64,000 bases of DNA. Origin: Ailurus styani. Lineage: Eukaryota > Chordata > Mammalia > Carnivora > Ailuridae. The translations under genes and the position numbers were made by a program. Positions 47,550 through 59,672 of the stretch are shown in pieces. Position 1 is the first letter of the stretch, and the number at the start of each line of letters is the position of its first letter. The stretch is taken from positions 526,448 through 590,447 of the forward strand of contig LNAC01000688.1 of assembly GCA_002007465.1 (NCBI GenBank), given 5' to 3'. Under the pieces are notes generated by a model. The model was not told the DNA's origin. It made no database searches and was given only the letters and a program-made list of their open reading frames with translations.

Positions 47550-47745
47550 GGTTAAAGATTTTTTACATAATGTATCATTTAATCTTTGTAGCCATCCCAT
47601 TAGATAAACATTTTTAACTGCATTTACAGATGAGGAGCAGAAGAATAAGAAGGTAAAGTGGGCGCCTGGGTGGCTCAGTGGGTTAAAGAAGGTAAAGTAA
47701 CTTCTGCAAGGTCAGACAGTTAAGAAGTGTCAGAGGGAAGATTTA
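47550..47745 (-). mobile_element. MIR, antisense, interrupted by a SINE head
   Basis: TGTATCATTTAATCTTTGTA, TTTACAGATGAGGAGCAGAA and, after the small insertion, AAGTAACTTCTGCAAGGTCA, GACAGTTAAGAAGTGTCAGA follow antisense MIR order. Confidence 0.72.
47660..47685 (+). mobile_element. 26-bp SINE head without body or tail
   Basis: GGGCGCCTGGGTGGCTCAGT followed by GGGTTA only. An exact 13-bp flank duplication AAGAAGGTAAAGT lies at 47647-47659 and 47686-47698. It carries the A-box region of the young SINE but no B box, CT body or A-rich tail. Confidence 0.9.
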
Positions 47746-48112
47746 TTTTTTTNNNNNNNNNNNNNNNNNNNNNNNNNNNNNNNNNNNNNNNNNNNNNNNN
47801 NNNNNNNNNNNNNNNNNNNNNNNNNNNNNNNNNNNNNNNNNNNNNNNNNNNNNNNNNNNNNNNNNNNNNNNNNNNNNNNNNNNNNNNNNNNNNNNNNNNN
47901 NNNNNNNNNNNNNNNNNNNNNNNNNNNNNNNNNNNNNNNNNNNNNNNNNNNNNNNNNNNNNNNNNNNNNNNNNNNNNNNNNNNNNNNNNNNNNNNNNNNN
48001 NNNNNNNNNNNNNNNNNCAGAGAGCCCGATGCGGGCCTCGATCCCAGGACCCTGAGATCATGACCTGAGCCGAAAGCAGAGGCTTTAACCCACTGAGCCA
48101 CCCAGGCGCCCT
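47746..48112 (-). mobile_element. CAN-SINE, antisense, containing an assembly gap
   Basis: Starts with AGATTTATTTTTTT, then Ns from 47753 to 48017, then CAGAGAGCCCGATGCGGGCC to GAGCCACCCAGGCGCCCT. The readable half is near-identical to young copies. Frames crossing the Ns are meaningless. Confidence 0.9.
47753..48017. other. Assembly gap (265 N)
   Basis: A run of N inside the antisense SINE. The flanks suggest the missing part includes the SINE tail half and possibly more. Confidence 0.99.
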
Positions 48113-49595
48113 ATTTTTTTTAATCTCTTTGACTTCAAGTCCAACACTGTATTTTGTAATACAATGTTTATCTTTTGGAAGATTTCAAAAATCTGTAGGT
48201 AACAAAAAGCACAGGAAATGATTAAAAAGTGTTCATTAAAGAATAAAATGAGGGCTCATCTATTTTATAATAAGAATGGATTCTAGGGACAGGGAAGGCA
48301 AAGAGAATTAGAAGGTTTTTCTGTGTCTACTGACATGTTTAACCCTACAACACTCTATCAGATGGTTATTCTCAAGAAACAGAAAACTTAAGAAATCCCT
48401 ATAGTCATGAGTCAGATGTAAGATTTGAGCTACAAAATTCATGCTTTTCCATTACGCTGTGAGGTTTCTATATAAACTATGGCAGAAGAAAGAACACTGA
48501 AATAGATCAACAGGCTTGTTATATAAAGCCTCACACAGATCATTCTATGAAAAATACAAAAACAAACAACATAATAAATGCCTCATTGTATCTTAGTGAG
48601 ATTAAAGAGAGAAAAAACTGGATACAACAAAGGACATATATTGACCATTTTTTCATATTAGAACTTTCAAGTATATTACTTTATAGAAAAGATGTATGGA
48701 ATAAAGAAGTAATAAAATCTGGCTTGGAATTTCACTAAAATTCTTGGAATGTCTTTAAATTATGCTAGATTTCAACTAATTTATATTCTTTCAAAACCTC
48801 TATCAAATATTGCAGGTCTGTGAGCCAGTAACAGTTAGCATATTGCATTGTATTCTGGTTATCACAGGAAACAATAAAATTCCTAAATAAATTTATTTAA
48901 AAATGATGCTTTAGCTTCATAATTAGAATCCCAAATAATCGCCACTTCAAATAGTGAGACAGATTTGAATATTTCCTATTTTGGTGCTTTCCTCTTCCCT
49001 AAAATGTATTCAAAACCTTATTTATTTATGCATTGATTCTTTTATCTTTGGGCTGGATGCATAAATTTGTAACAGCTAATAAACTTCTTATAAAAAAAAG
49101 CTACACAAATACACATACATATGCACACAAAACTGTCAAGTTCTGTTATATTTTCTACTGGCTTTGTAGATATACTAACAATTTTTTTTATTTTTTTTGC
49201 TCAATATGGCATATATAAATCTGTCAAAGGAAATATATTTTATGAAAATATAATCATAAATTAACAATTGAGTAACTCAGCATGTATAAAATAACTATCC
49301 CTTTTTCCCAAAGTAATGGTATATTTTAGCACTTCTCAGAGGATAGTGAAATACCTATGTCTGATTGACTGCCTTATTAATTAGTGATAGACTGGAATTT
49401 TAGATCCTGTCCAGAAAATAAATCATAAATAATTTGAAATAAGAAATAAGTTAATGCAAAGGCAACTTACTAGATTTTAATGCACCTAATCACTTGGGTT
49501 TTCATAGAGGACCATATAGTCTGCTAATTTCCTTAACAAAATCTATAACTAGATGTTTCTAATTATAGCTTACTATATAAGTTGATCCAATCCTC
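48113..49595. other. Unique AT-rich sequence
   Basis: 48310-48460 has weak antisense MIR character. 48600-48712 is the second copy of a diverged repeat. No exon seen. Confidence 0.4.
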
Positions 49596-51421
49596 TTGGT
49601 GAGAACAAATAAACCGAAAGAAAAACAAAAGTAAAATTTTTTCAAAAGCAAAATTAGACTGAAATATTACTGGATAAATTCCAGGAAAAAAAATATCTTG
49701 GAGACATAAGCTATCATTTGGATCCCATTAACTTTGGAGACATCTATCAAATCTGGAAAAGTCTACTGAGACTCTGAGAATATTAAAACTTAAACAAACC
49801 ATTTAAGAAGCCCATGAGATAAGGACAAAAATTAGAACTTAAAAATACCAAGGAAGGGGGATATGCTCTGACAATTCTTTAAGATGCAGCCCATGGATAA
49901 TGCTAAATTAGAACAAAAATTGAAAATTAAACTATCTTATAAAAATGAAATAATGAAACCCAGTTTTAAATAAACTCAATAACTAAAAATTAGATTAAGA
50001 TGATCATGGAATGTTATTACCTTCATGTTTTTAAATCCAAAGCTGAATTATCTCCAGAAGAACATAATATCATCCTGGTTCTTAAATTATTCCAATAGTT
50101 TTGACATCAAAGTAAACAGGCAAATAAGGAGATAAGATATAATGTGACAGTAAACTTAGAAAATAAATTCAAAGTAAAGGAAGATTCCCAGAGTACAGAT
50201 AATGAAGTCATCAGAATCATTTACTATAGCTAGATTTCATATGTTAAGGAAAACCAAAGATAAGCTTAAGAATTTCAGTAGAGAATTGGAAATAAAAATT
50301 AGCACAACTTAAATTCTAAAATTAGCAAAGAAAGATAAAGTGACTAAAATTAAGAATTCAAAGAATAAGTTCAGCAGTGTAAATGACATAGATAGGAGAA
50401 TTACTAAAATGAAAAATAAGTCTTGAGAAAATGTATAGAATAAAGCACAGAGGAGACCAAAACAAACAGAATGAAAAGAGTAATGTTAATTGGAGAGCAA
50501 AGATAGATGAAGATCCTGTATTTGAAGAGAAACTGGCAAAAGTTTCACAGAACTGATAAAAAGAAAACAAAAAAAACAAACAAAAAACTATTAACTCCTA
50601 CTAAGATGAATTCAAAGAAAATCATATTTAAGAAAATAATGTTAAATCTGCTAAAAAAAGGAAAATCTGCTAAAAAAAGGAAAAGAAAAATTAAACATAC
50701 ATATTAAGGAACACTAACACAGAAAACTAAACAACTTATAAGTCTCTTAAGAAGGATATTTAAACAATATTTTTAAAAGATTGCCAACTTAAAATTACAT
50801 AACCATAAAGAATTACATTCCAGATGAAGACATGATAAAAACATGAACTGGTTACATGTGATATAAGAGAATATACCAGATTTTATTAGATTTCAATCAG
50901 TGAGGATTCGATGTTGCAATATCTAGGGTAACCATTAAATGAATTAAATAAAGTAAGTGAATGAAACTAAGGTATTAAAAAGTAAATAGAGGAGAAATAC
51001 AAAAGGATAAAATACTAATTAATAAAAAAGTGGCAGGAAAAAACACAAAGAAGAATGTAGAATAACTGGAGCAAACAGAAAGCAAACAGTAGGCGTATAC
51101 ATAAGTCCACATGTGCCATTATTTAAACTAATGTATGCAGACTAAGCTCAAATTAAAACATACACATTGTTTAACTGGATAAATGACAAAAAAGTTTTGA
51201 ACTCTAAACCAAAATATGATAATTTTAATTTATGCAATTATTAACATAGCATAAACTACATAGACATAAATTTTAAAATGACAGTATTAATAATGTACAT
51301 ACACGTGCATTATATTGTATTATATTCATTTTTTACCTACAAACACTTTAAAATATATAATTGAGTAACTCAAAATAAGCAACCAAACCATAAATAAGTC
51401 AAGGATAGAATAAGTTAACTA

Positions 51422-51631
51422 GGGCGCCTGGGTGGCTCAGTGGGTTAAAGCCTCTGCTTTCAGCTCAGGTCATGATCTCAGGGTCCTGGGATCGAGGCCC
51501 GCATCGGGCTCCCTGCTCAGCGGGGACCCTGCTTCCCCGCCCCCCGCCCCCGCCTGCCTCTCTGCCTCCTGTGATCTCTTTCCCTCTGTCAAATAAATAA
51601 ATAAACAAAAACAAAAACAAACAAACAAAAA
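51422..51631 (+). mobile_element. Young CAN-SINE with C-rich body
   Basis: Head GGGCGCCTGGGTGGCTCAGT. The usual CT body is replaced by GCCCCCCGCCCCCGCCTGCC near 51540. The tail includes CAAAAACAAACAAACAAAAA. Exact flanks AATAAGTTAACTA at 51409-51421 and 51632-51644. Confidence 0.95.
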
Positions 51632-51850
51632 AATAAGTTAACTACATACAAGGCTGCAAAGCAAGGCTTAACAAATACCAAATAATTTAAATCATAAAGA
51701 ATATATTCTCTGATCACAAAAGAAGGAAATGAAAAAAAAAAAGCCAAAAATATCCAGAAAATGTCTATGGTTTAGAAGTTAAGAAACAACCTTTGTAATG
51801 AACAATAGGTCAAAGAAGACATTACAACAGGAATTATATGTTTTGCATAT

Positions 51851-51880
51851 GTGCACACACACGCACACACACACACACAG
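51851..51880. repeat. (CA)n microsatellite
   Basis: CACACACACGCACACACACA with one CG interruption. Confidence 0.9.
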
Positions 51881-52911
51881 TGCTATATAACAAAGCTTCA
51901 CTTTCAAGGAAATGTATAATTTTCAATATGTGTATATATATATATTTTTTAAAGACCTAGCATATATGGGATAGATATGTGGGAATATAGACCATGGGGG
52001 GAGGGGCTGGATCCCAGCAAGTGATAGAGAAGTGGAGCACAAAATTGGAAGTATTAGGAGTCTGTTCCACTGAGGGACGTTGCTCTAGAGGCTAAGCAGG
52101 GAGTGGATCCCCCATGGGGACAATGTGGTCTCAGGTCCCTCGGGGTCACAGAAAAACCGGGGTTGTCTGAGTGTGGCAGAGCTTCCAGGTATTGAAGTGG
52201 GGAAGCTGGATGCAAAGACAGAGCCAAGGAATGGGTTCTCAGCTCCAGGTTGCCTTACACCATGATCCAAGACACAGTTGGGCCACTACTTTTTGGGCAG
52301 GGACCCCATAAGTGGCAGATATGGGAAGACTCACCTTCCTTCTCCCAGGGGAGTGGCACAGGAAAGCGCTGCAGGAATCTACTAGGTTTGGAGACTCTGA
52401 ACTGGGTTATGTGCCAGAGATAGAAATGCTTGGTCACAGGCCAGCTGAGCAGAGTGTGGCTGGAGACCAAGGAGGCAGGAGTGATTGACTGCTTTTCTCT
52501 GAGGGCCCATTGAGAGGTGGAACTCCAAGTTCTCAGCTCCTCTAGGGCCAGAGATTGGAGGGCACCGTCTTCATTCCTGTCCTCCAAAGCTGTAGAGAAA
52601 GTTTTCAGGGAACAAAAGCTAATGAGAGAAAAACCAAGCAGATTACTTAGCATGGCCCCTGGCAAGGGAAGTGCAATTTTGCCTCAGGCAAAACATTTGA
52701 GAATCATTGCAAAAGGCCCCTCCCCCAGAAGATCAACAAGAACATACAGCCAAGACCAAGTTCACCGATCAATGAGAACTGTAAAACTTCAGAGCTAAGG
52801 GAATACAGCACATAGAATTTGTGGGTTTTTCCTATGATTCTTCAGTCTTTCAAAGTTAGATTTCTTAAATTTTATTTTTTTTCTTATTCTATTTTTAAAT
52901 TTTTCCTCTTT

Positions 52912-53321
52912 CCTATTTTAACCTTTAAACTATTTTATCTTATCAATACCTTTTTACAAATCATTTTTAATTTTCATTGTTATAGTCATATTCTAGCCCT
53001 TCATTGTATTTAATCTTATTTTTAATATACATATAAATTTTTCTTTCTTTAAAATTTTGGGATACAGTTGCTTCTAAGAGATCAAAATATACCTTATATG
53101 TAGTGTATGGATTTTTTCTAATGGCCAGCCTGATCACATTCTCTTCTTTTTTTTTAACCTTCTTACCTTATCAATTCCTTTTTAAATTTTTTTAAAATTA
53201 TCATCTTTACAGTTATATTCCATCCCTCCCTTGTGTTTACCCATATTTTTTTTACATATATAAGTTTTTCTTTCTTTAAAATTTTGGGAATCAGTTTCTT
53301 CTAACAGACCAAAATAGACCC
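52912..53321 (+). repeat. Two-unit T-rich tandem repeat in the L1 5' UTR
   Basis: Unit 1 (about 52912-53092) and unit 2 (about 53148-53321) share the same motif order: CTTATCAATACCTTTTT / CTTATCAATTCCTTTTT, then TTATAGTCATATTC / TTACAGTTATATTC. Both end in TTTTTCTTTCTTTAAAATTT and AGATCAAAATATACC / AGACCAAAATAGACC. The period is about 235 bp. Confidence 0.85.
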
Positions 53322-53488
53322 AAAATCAAGTGTGTGGCTCTGTTATATTCACCACTCTAAATATATTTTCCTTTCTTCTAACCCCGGCTTCAGGTCTCTT
53401 CTGATTAGGTTAGTATATATTTTTCGGGGGTCATTGCTACTCTTTCAGTATTTTGTTCTCTCATTTATCTATTTGTCTCTAGATAAAA

Positions 53489-54347
53489 TGACAAGGCAGA
53501 AACACTCACTTCGAGAATAAAGAACAAGAGGCAGTACCAACGTTATTAATACAGACATTAGTAAGATGTCAGAACTAGTGTTCATAATGACAATTATAAA
53601 GATGCTAGCTGGGCTTGAAAAAGACATAGAAGATACTAGAGAATCCCTTTCTGGAGAAATAAAACCCCTTTCTGGAGAACTAAAAGAACTAAATTTTAAC
53701 CAAGTTGAAATCAAAAAAGCTCTTAATGAGGCGCAATCAAAAACAGAGGCTCTCACCACTAGGATAAATGATGCAGAAGAGGAATTAGTGATATAGAAGA
53801 TGAATGATGGAGAAAAAAGAAGCTGAGAAAAAGAGAGATAAACAATTACTGGATGATGAAGGGAGAATTTGAGAGATAAGTAATACCATAAGATGATACA
53901 ATATTAGAATTAGTGGGATCCCAGAAGAAGAAGAAAGAGAGAGGGGGGCAGAAGGTATATTGGAGCAAATTATAGCAGAGAACTTCCCTAATTTGGGGAA
54001 GTAAACAAGCAAAATAGATCAACACCCCATCATCTAATACTACAGTTTACAAGTCTCAATGACAAAGAGAAAATCCTAAAAGCCCCTTGGGACAAGAGCT
54101 CTGTAATATATAACAGTAGAAATATTAGATTGGCAGCAGACCTATACACAGAGGCCTGGCAGGGCAGAAAGAACTGGCATGATATATTCAGAGCACTAAA
54201 CGAGAAAAATATGCAGCCAAGAATACTACATCCACTTCGGCTGTCATTGAAAATAGAAGGAGAGATAAAAAGCTTCCCAAACAAAATCTAAAAGAATTTG
54301 CAAGCACCAAACCAGCCCTACAGGAAATATTGAAAGGGGTCCTTTAA
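53489..54347 (+). pseudogene. L1 ORF1 (ORF1p) remnant
   Basis: ORF1p is the L1 RNA-binding chaperone. A start ATG at 53489 meets a stop after 10 codons. A readable block at 53566-53796 is a coiled coil rich in K, E, L and S with heptad-like spacing (SLSGEIKPLSGELKELNFNQ). A block near 53920-54000 reads like the RRM start (IPEEEERERGAEGILEQIIA). The C-terminal block near 54180-54347 holds LNEKNMQP and KPALQEILKG, the expected ORF1 end. Several frameshifts separate the blocks, so no functional product is expected. Confidence 0.85.
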
Positions 54348-54425
54348 AGTGAAGAGAAAGCTTAAAAGTAACAGACCAGAAAGGAACAGAGACAATATAC
54401 AGTAACATTCACCTTACAGGCAATA

Positions 54426-57400
54426 CAATGGCACTAAGTTCATATCATTCAACAGTTTCCCTGGATGTAAATGGGCGAAATGTCCCAATCAAAAGATACA
54501 GCGTATCAGAACCTATTTAAAAAAAACCCACAAGAGACATCTATATGCTGTCCACAAGACACTCATTTTAGCTCCAACGACACCTCCAGAATTAAAATGT
54601 GGGGGTAGAAAACAATTTACCATGCTAATAGACATCAAAAGAAAGTGGGAGTGGCAAACTTTATATCAGATAAATTAGATTTTGAGCCAAAGACTATAAT
54701 AAGAGATGAGGAAGAACACTATATTACATGTACAGGGTTGGTCTAAGAAGAAGAATTTTAAGTATCTCTGCCCCTAACATGGGAGCAGCCAATTATATAA
54801 ACCAGTTAATAACAAAATAAAAAAAAGGGACAATAATTACAATAATAGTAGGGGACTTTAATAACTCCCTCACTAAAATGGACAAGTCATCTAAGCAAAT
54901 GATCAGCAAGGAAATAAAGGCTTTAAATTACATACTAGACCAGATGGACATCACAGATATATTCAGAACATTCCATCCCAAAGCAACAGAATACACATTC
55001 TTCTCTAGTGTACATGGAACATTCTCCAGAATAAATCACATCCTGGGTCACAAATCAGGTCTCAACCAGTACCAAAAGATTGGGATCATTCCTTGCATAT
55101 TTTCAGATCGCAGTGCTTTGAAACTAGAACTCAACCACAAGAGGAAAGTTGGAAAGAACTTAAATACCTGGAGACTAAAGAGCATCCTACTAAAGAATGA
55201 ATGGGTCAAACATTAAGTTAAAGAAGAATTTTTAAAAAATCATGGAATCAAATGAAAATGAAAACACAACTGTTAAAAAAAAGAAAAAAAAAAGAAAACA
55301 CAACTGTTCAGAATCTGTGGGATACAGCAAAGGTGGTCCTAAGTGGAAAGTATATAGCAATACAAGCCTTTCTCTAGAAACAAGAAAGGTCTCAAATACA
55401 CAGCCTAACCCTACACCTAAAGAAACTGGAGAAAGAACAGCAAAGAAAGCCTAAACCTAGCAGGTGAAGAGAAATAATAAAGATCAGAGCAGAAATCAAT
55501 GAAATAGAAACCAAAAGAACAGTAGAACAGGTCAACAAAACCAGAAGCTTGTTCTTTGAAATAATTAATAAGATTGATAAACCCCTGGCCAGACTTATCC
55601 AAAAGAGAAAGGACCCAAATTAATAAAATCATGAAAGAATGAGGAGAAATCACAGCCATCACCAAAGAAATACAAACAATTATAAGAACATATTATGAGC
55701 AACTATATGCCAGCAAATTTGACAATCTGGAAGAAATGGATGCATTCCTAGAGACATATAAATTACCAAAGCTGAAAGAGTAAGAAATAAAAAAAAACTG
55801 AGTAGACCCATAACCAGTAAAGGGATGGAAGCAGTCATCAAAAATTTCCCAACAAACAAGAGTCTAGGGCCAGACAGTTTCTCAGGAGAATCCTACCAAA
55901 CATTTAAAGAAGAATTAATACCTATTCTCCTGAAACTGTTCCAAAAAAATAGAAATGGAAGGAAAACTTCCAAACTAATTTTATGAGGCCAGAATTACAT
56001 TGATCCCAAAACCAGATAAGGACCCCATCAAAAGGGAGAATTACAGACCAATATCCTAAATTATCACCAAAATACTAGCCAATAGGATCCAACAATACAT
56101 TAAAAGAATTATTCACCACGACCAAGGGGGATTTATTCCTGGGCTGCAAGGTTGGGTCAACATCCCCCAATCAATCAATGTAATACAATACATTAAGAAA
56201 AAAAAGAACAAGAACCATATGATTTTCTCAATAGACGCTGAAAAAGCATTTGACAAGGTACAGCATCCATTCTTGATCAAAACTCTTCACAGTGTAGGCA
56301 TCAAGAGTACATACCTCAATATCATCAAAGTCATTTATGAAAAACCCACAGCGAATATCATTCTCAATGGAGAAAAACTGAAAGCTTTCCCCTAAGGTCA
56401 GGAACACGACAGGGATGTCCACTATCACCACTGCTTTTCAACATAGTAGTAGAAGTCCTAGCCTCAGCAGACAACAAAAAGAAATAAAAGGCATCCAAAT
56501 CAGCAAAGAAGAAGTCAAACTCTCACTCTTTGCCGATGATATGATACTTTATGTGGAAAACCCAGCAGACCCCACTCCAAAACTGCTAGAACTCATACAG
56601 GAATTCAGTAAAGTGTCAGGATACAGAATCAATACACAGAAATCACTTGCATTTCTATACACCAACAAGACAGAAGAAAGAGAAATTAAGGAGTTGATCC
56701 CATTTACAATTGCACCCAATACTATAAGCTATCTAGGGATAAACCTAACCAAAGAGGCAAATAATCTATACTCAGAAAACTATAAAGTACTCATGAAAGA
56801 AATGAGGAAGACAGAGAAATGGAAAAAAGTTCCATGCTCATGGCTGGGAAGAACAAATATTGTGAAAATGTCTATGCTACTTAGAGCAATCTACACTTAC
56901 ATTGTAACCCCTATTAAAATAACAACAAATTTTTTCAAAGACATGGAACAAATAATCCTAAAATTTATATGAAACCAAAAAAGACCCCAAATAGCCAGAA
57001 GAATTTTGAAAAAGAAAACCAAGTTGGTGGCATTACAATTCCAGACTTCAAGCTGTATTACAAAGCTGTAATCATCAAGACAGTATCATACTGGCACAAA
57101 AACAGACACATAGATCAGTGCAACAGAATAGAGGTTCCAGAAATGGATTCTCAACTCTATGGTCAACTAATCTTTGACAAAGCATGAAAGAATGTCCAAT
57201 GGAAAAAAGACAGCTTCTTCAACAAACAGTATTGGGAAAATTGGACAGCCACATGTGGAAGAATGAAACTGGATCATTTCCTTATACCGCACATGAAAAT
57301 AGATTCAAAATGGATGAAAGACCTCAATGTGAGATAATTATCCATCAAAATTCTTGAGGAGAACACAGGCAGCAATCTCTTTGATCTCAGCTGCAACAAG

Positions 57401-58239
57401 TTCTTCCTAAAAACATTGCCAAAGGCAAGGGAAGCAAGGGCAAAAATGAACTATTGGGACTTCATCAAGATAAAACGATTTTGTACAGCCAAGGAAACAG
57501 TCAACAAAACCAAAAGACAATGGACAGAATGGGAGAAGATATTTGCAAATGACATCAGATAAATGACTATTATCCAAAATCTATAAAGAACTTATCAAAC
57601 TCAACACCCAAAGAGCAAATAATCCAATCAAGAAATGGGCAGAAGACCTGAACAGACATTTCTGCAAAGAAGATATCCAAGTGGCCAAGAGAAACATGAA
57701 AAAGTGCTCAACATCATTCAGCATCAGGGAAATACAAATCAAAACCACAGTGAGATACCACCTCACACTAGTCAGAATGTCTAAAATTAACCAGTCAGGA
57801 AATGACAGGTGTTGGTGAGAATGCAGAGAAAGGGGAACCCTCCTACACTGTTGGTGGGAATGCAAGCTGGTGCAGCCACTCTGGAAAACAGTATGGAGGT
57901 TCCTCAAAAAATTGAAATATAAATTTACCCTATGACCCAGTAATCCTAGTACTGGGTATCTACCCTAAAGATACAAATATAGTAATCTGAAGGGACACAT
58001 GTACCTGAATGTTTATAGCAGCAATTCCCACAATAGCCAAACTATGGAAAGAGCCTAGATGTCCATCAACATATGAGTGGATAAAGAAGATACGGTATAT
58101 ATATACAATGGAATAATATACAGCCATCAAAAATTTGAAATCTTGCTGTTTGCAATGACATAGATGGAACTAGAGGGTATTATGCTACGTGAATAAATGA
58201 ATCAGAGGAAGAGAACTATCATATGATCTCTCTGATATG
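54426..58239 (+). pseudogene. L1 ORF2 (endonuclease-reverse transcriptase) remnant
   Basis: ORF2p normally nicks target DNA and reverse-transcribes L1 RNA. Readable blocks, in order: the N-terminus near 54426; the endonuclease end at 54878-55216 (TEYTFFSS, SRINHILGHK, SDRSALKLEL); and the RT from about 55850 (GPDSFSGESYQ). RT text near 56220-56400 leads to the catalytic FADDMILY at 56529-56552 within the 185-codon block 56415-56972. Then come [20 protein letters not shown] near 56973 and the C-terminus to about 58239. The DH of the intact endonuclease motif SxxDH reads NH, and the SDH motif reads SDR, so endonuclease catalytic residues are lost. Multiple frameshifts and stops are also present. 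Confidence 0.9.
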
Positions 58240-58710
58240 AGGAATTTAAGTAACAGAGGGGGGGGGGCTAGGAGGGAAAGGGAGGGAAAAATTAAACAAG
58301 ATGGGACTAGGGAGGGAGTCAAACCATAAGAAACTCTTAATCTCAGGAAACAAACTGAGGGTTGCTGGAGGAGGGGGTGGGAGTGATGGGGTGGTTGGGT
58401 GATGGACATTAGGGAGGGTATGTGCTATGTTGAGTGCTGTGAATTGTGTAAGACTGATGATTCACAGAACTTTACCCTTGAAACAAATAAGACATTATAT
58501 GTTAATTAAACAAGAAATTAATTTATTTCATTAGTTACTTAGAAAATAAATAAATAGACAAATACATAAATAAATAATAAAATAGTCTAGACCAACAAAG
58601 CCAAAAGTTGGGTGCACAGAAAAGTTAATACAATTTATGAAACCCTGGTAAATATGGATGAGAGAGAGAGAAAAAGAAGGCATAAACATCCCATATCAGA
58701 AATGTAAAGG

Positions 58711-58927
58711 GGGCGCCTGGGTGGCTCAGTGGGTTAATGCCTCTGCTTTCGGCTCAGGTCATGATCTCAGCGTCCTGGGATCGAGGCCCGCATCGGGCTC
58801 TCTGCTCAGCGGGGAGCCTGCTTCCTCCTCTCCCTGTCTCTCTGCCTGCCTCTCTGCCTACTTGTAATCTCTCTCTCTGTGTCAAATAAATAAATAAAAT
58901 CTTTAAAAAAAAATNAAAAAAAAAAAA
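58711..58927 (+). mobile_element. Young CAN-SINE with 13-bp target duplication
   Basis: Complete copy with a long A tail (one N at 58915). Exact flanks AGAAATGTAAAGG at 58698-58710 and 58928-58940. Confidence 0.97.
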
Positions 58928-59672
58928 AGAAATGTAAAGGAAATATAGCCTCACATTCTCAGTTACTATAGACATTAGAAAATTATATTATGCTAGATAT
59001 GAATTTATTTCAATAACTCAAAAATGTAAATTGGAGAAATATTTTGAAATGTACTGCTTATCAAAAGTGACCTAATCAAAAAGAAAAAGTGAATAAGCTT
59101 ACAATATTAAAAGAAATTATATTAATTGCAAATGTCCGCTGACACCACTTTTATTTCATAAAAATAAAAAAATAACATTTATACCCAGTATACTGTACCC
59201 AGTATACTTTATACTAAATTCTAATAAACTTTATGGAAGAAAGAAACTGGATATAAAACATCTGCTAATAAGATTGTAAGAAAGGTAAACAACAGTGAAA
59301 TTCTCTCATAAAGCAATACTTAAAAATTCTATGAAGTTTTAGCTTATTTAACCCTGCAGTGTATAAAAATCACATATATTGAGAAAGCCAAGTTATTCTC
59401 AGAAATGTAAGATTATCTTAATATTCAAAAATCAATGTATTTCATTGCATTTGACAGAATAAAGGATTAAAAACACATATGATAATCTCAGTAAATGCCA
59501 AGAAAAACAATATTGTATAATTCCATACCATATTAAAAAGAAATAGATTCTTAATAATAGGAAACTCTTAATGAACTAATAAAGGGAATCTTATTCATTC
59601 TCATAAAATGTCTATAAAAAAACTACAACAAACGTTATTCATAGTATTTACATATTGAAATATTTCTGTTGG

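Larger units (their letters stand above)
49600..51960 (+). mobile_element. Old L1/HAL1-type element, 5' portion
   Basis: A-rich decayed sense L1: ORF1-like text near 50450-50560, GGTAACCATTAAATGAATTA near 50925 and GGTCAAAGAAGACATTACAA near 51808. It carries a SINE at 51422-51631. It resumes after the younger L1, near 58580 (AAGCCAAAAGTTGGGTGCAC), so it hosts that insertion. An 18-bp tandem copy AATCTGCTAAAAAAAGGA lies at about 50645-50682. Confidence 0.65.
51985..58510 (+). mobile_element. Near full-length carnivoran L1, inactivated
   Basis: About 6.5 kb in canonical order. GC-rich 5' UTR (about 51985-52810), a T-rich internal tandem repeat (52912-53321), ORF1 remnant (53489-54347), ORF2 remnant (about 54426-58239) and a G-rich 3' UTR ending GAAACAAATAAGACATTATA. 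Stops and frameshifts break both ORFs. I could not find a clean target duplication, and the host L1 text stops near 51960 and resumes near 58580. Confidence 0.92.

Noticed and set aside
47720..48101. 113-123-codon frames on both strands
   Set aside because: They are open only because they run through Ns of the assembly gap.
56415..56972. 185-codon frame, the longest in the window
   Set aside because: It carries FADDMILY and L1 RT text in the middle of a decayed L1. It is an ORF2 fragment, not a host gene.
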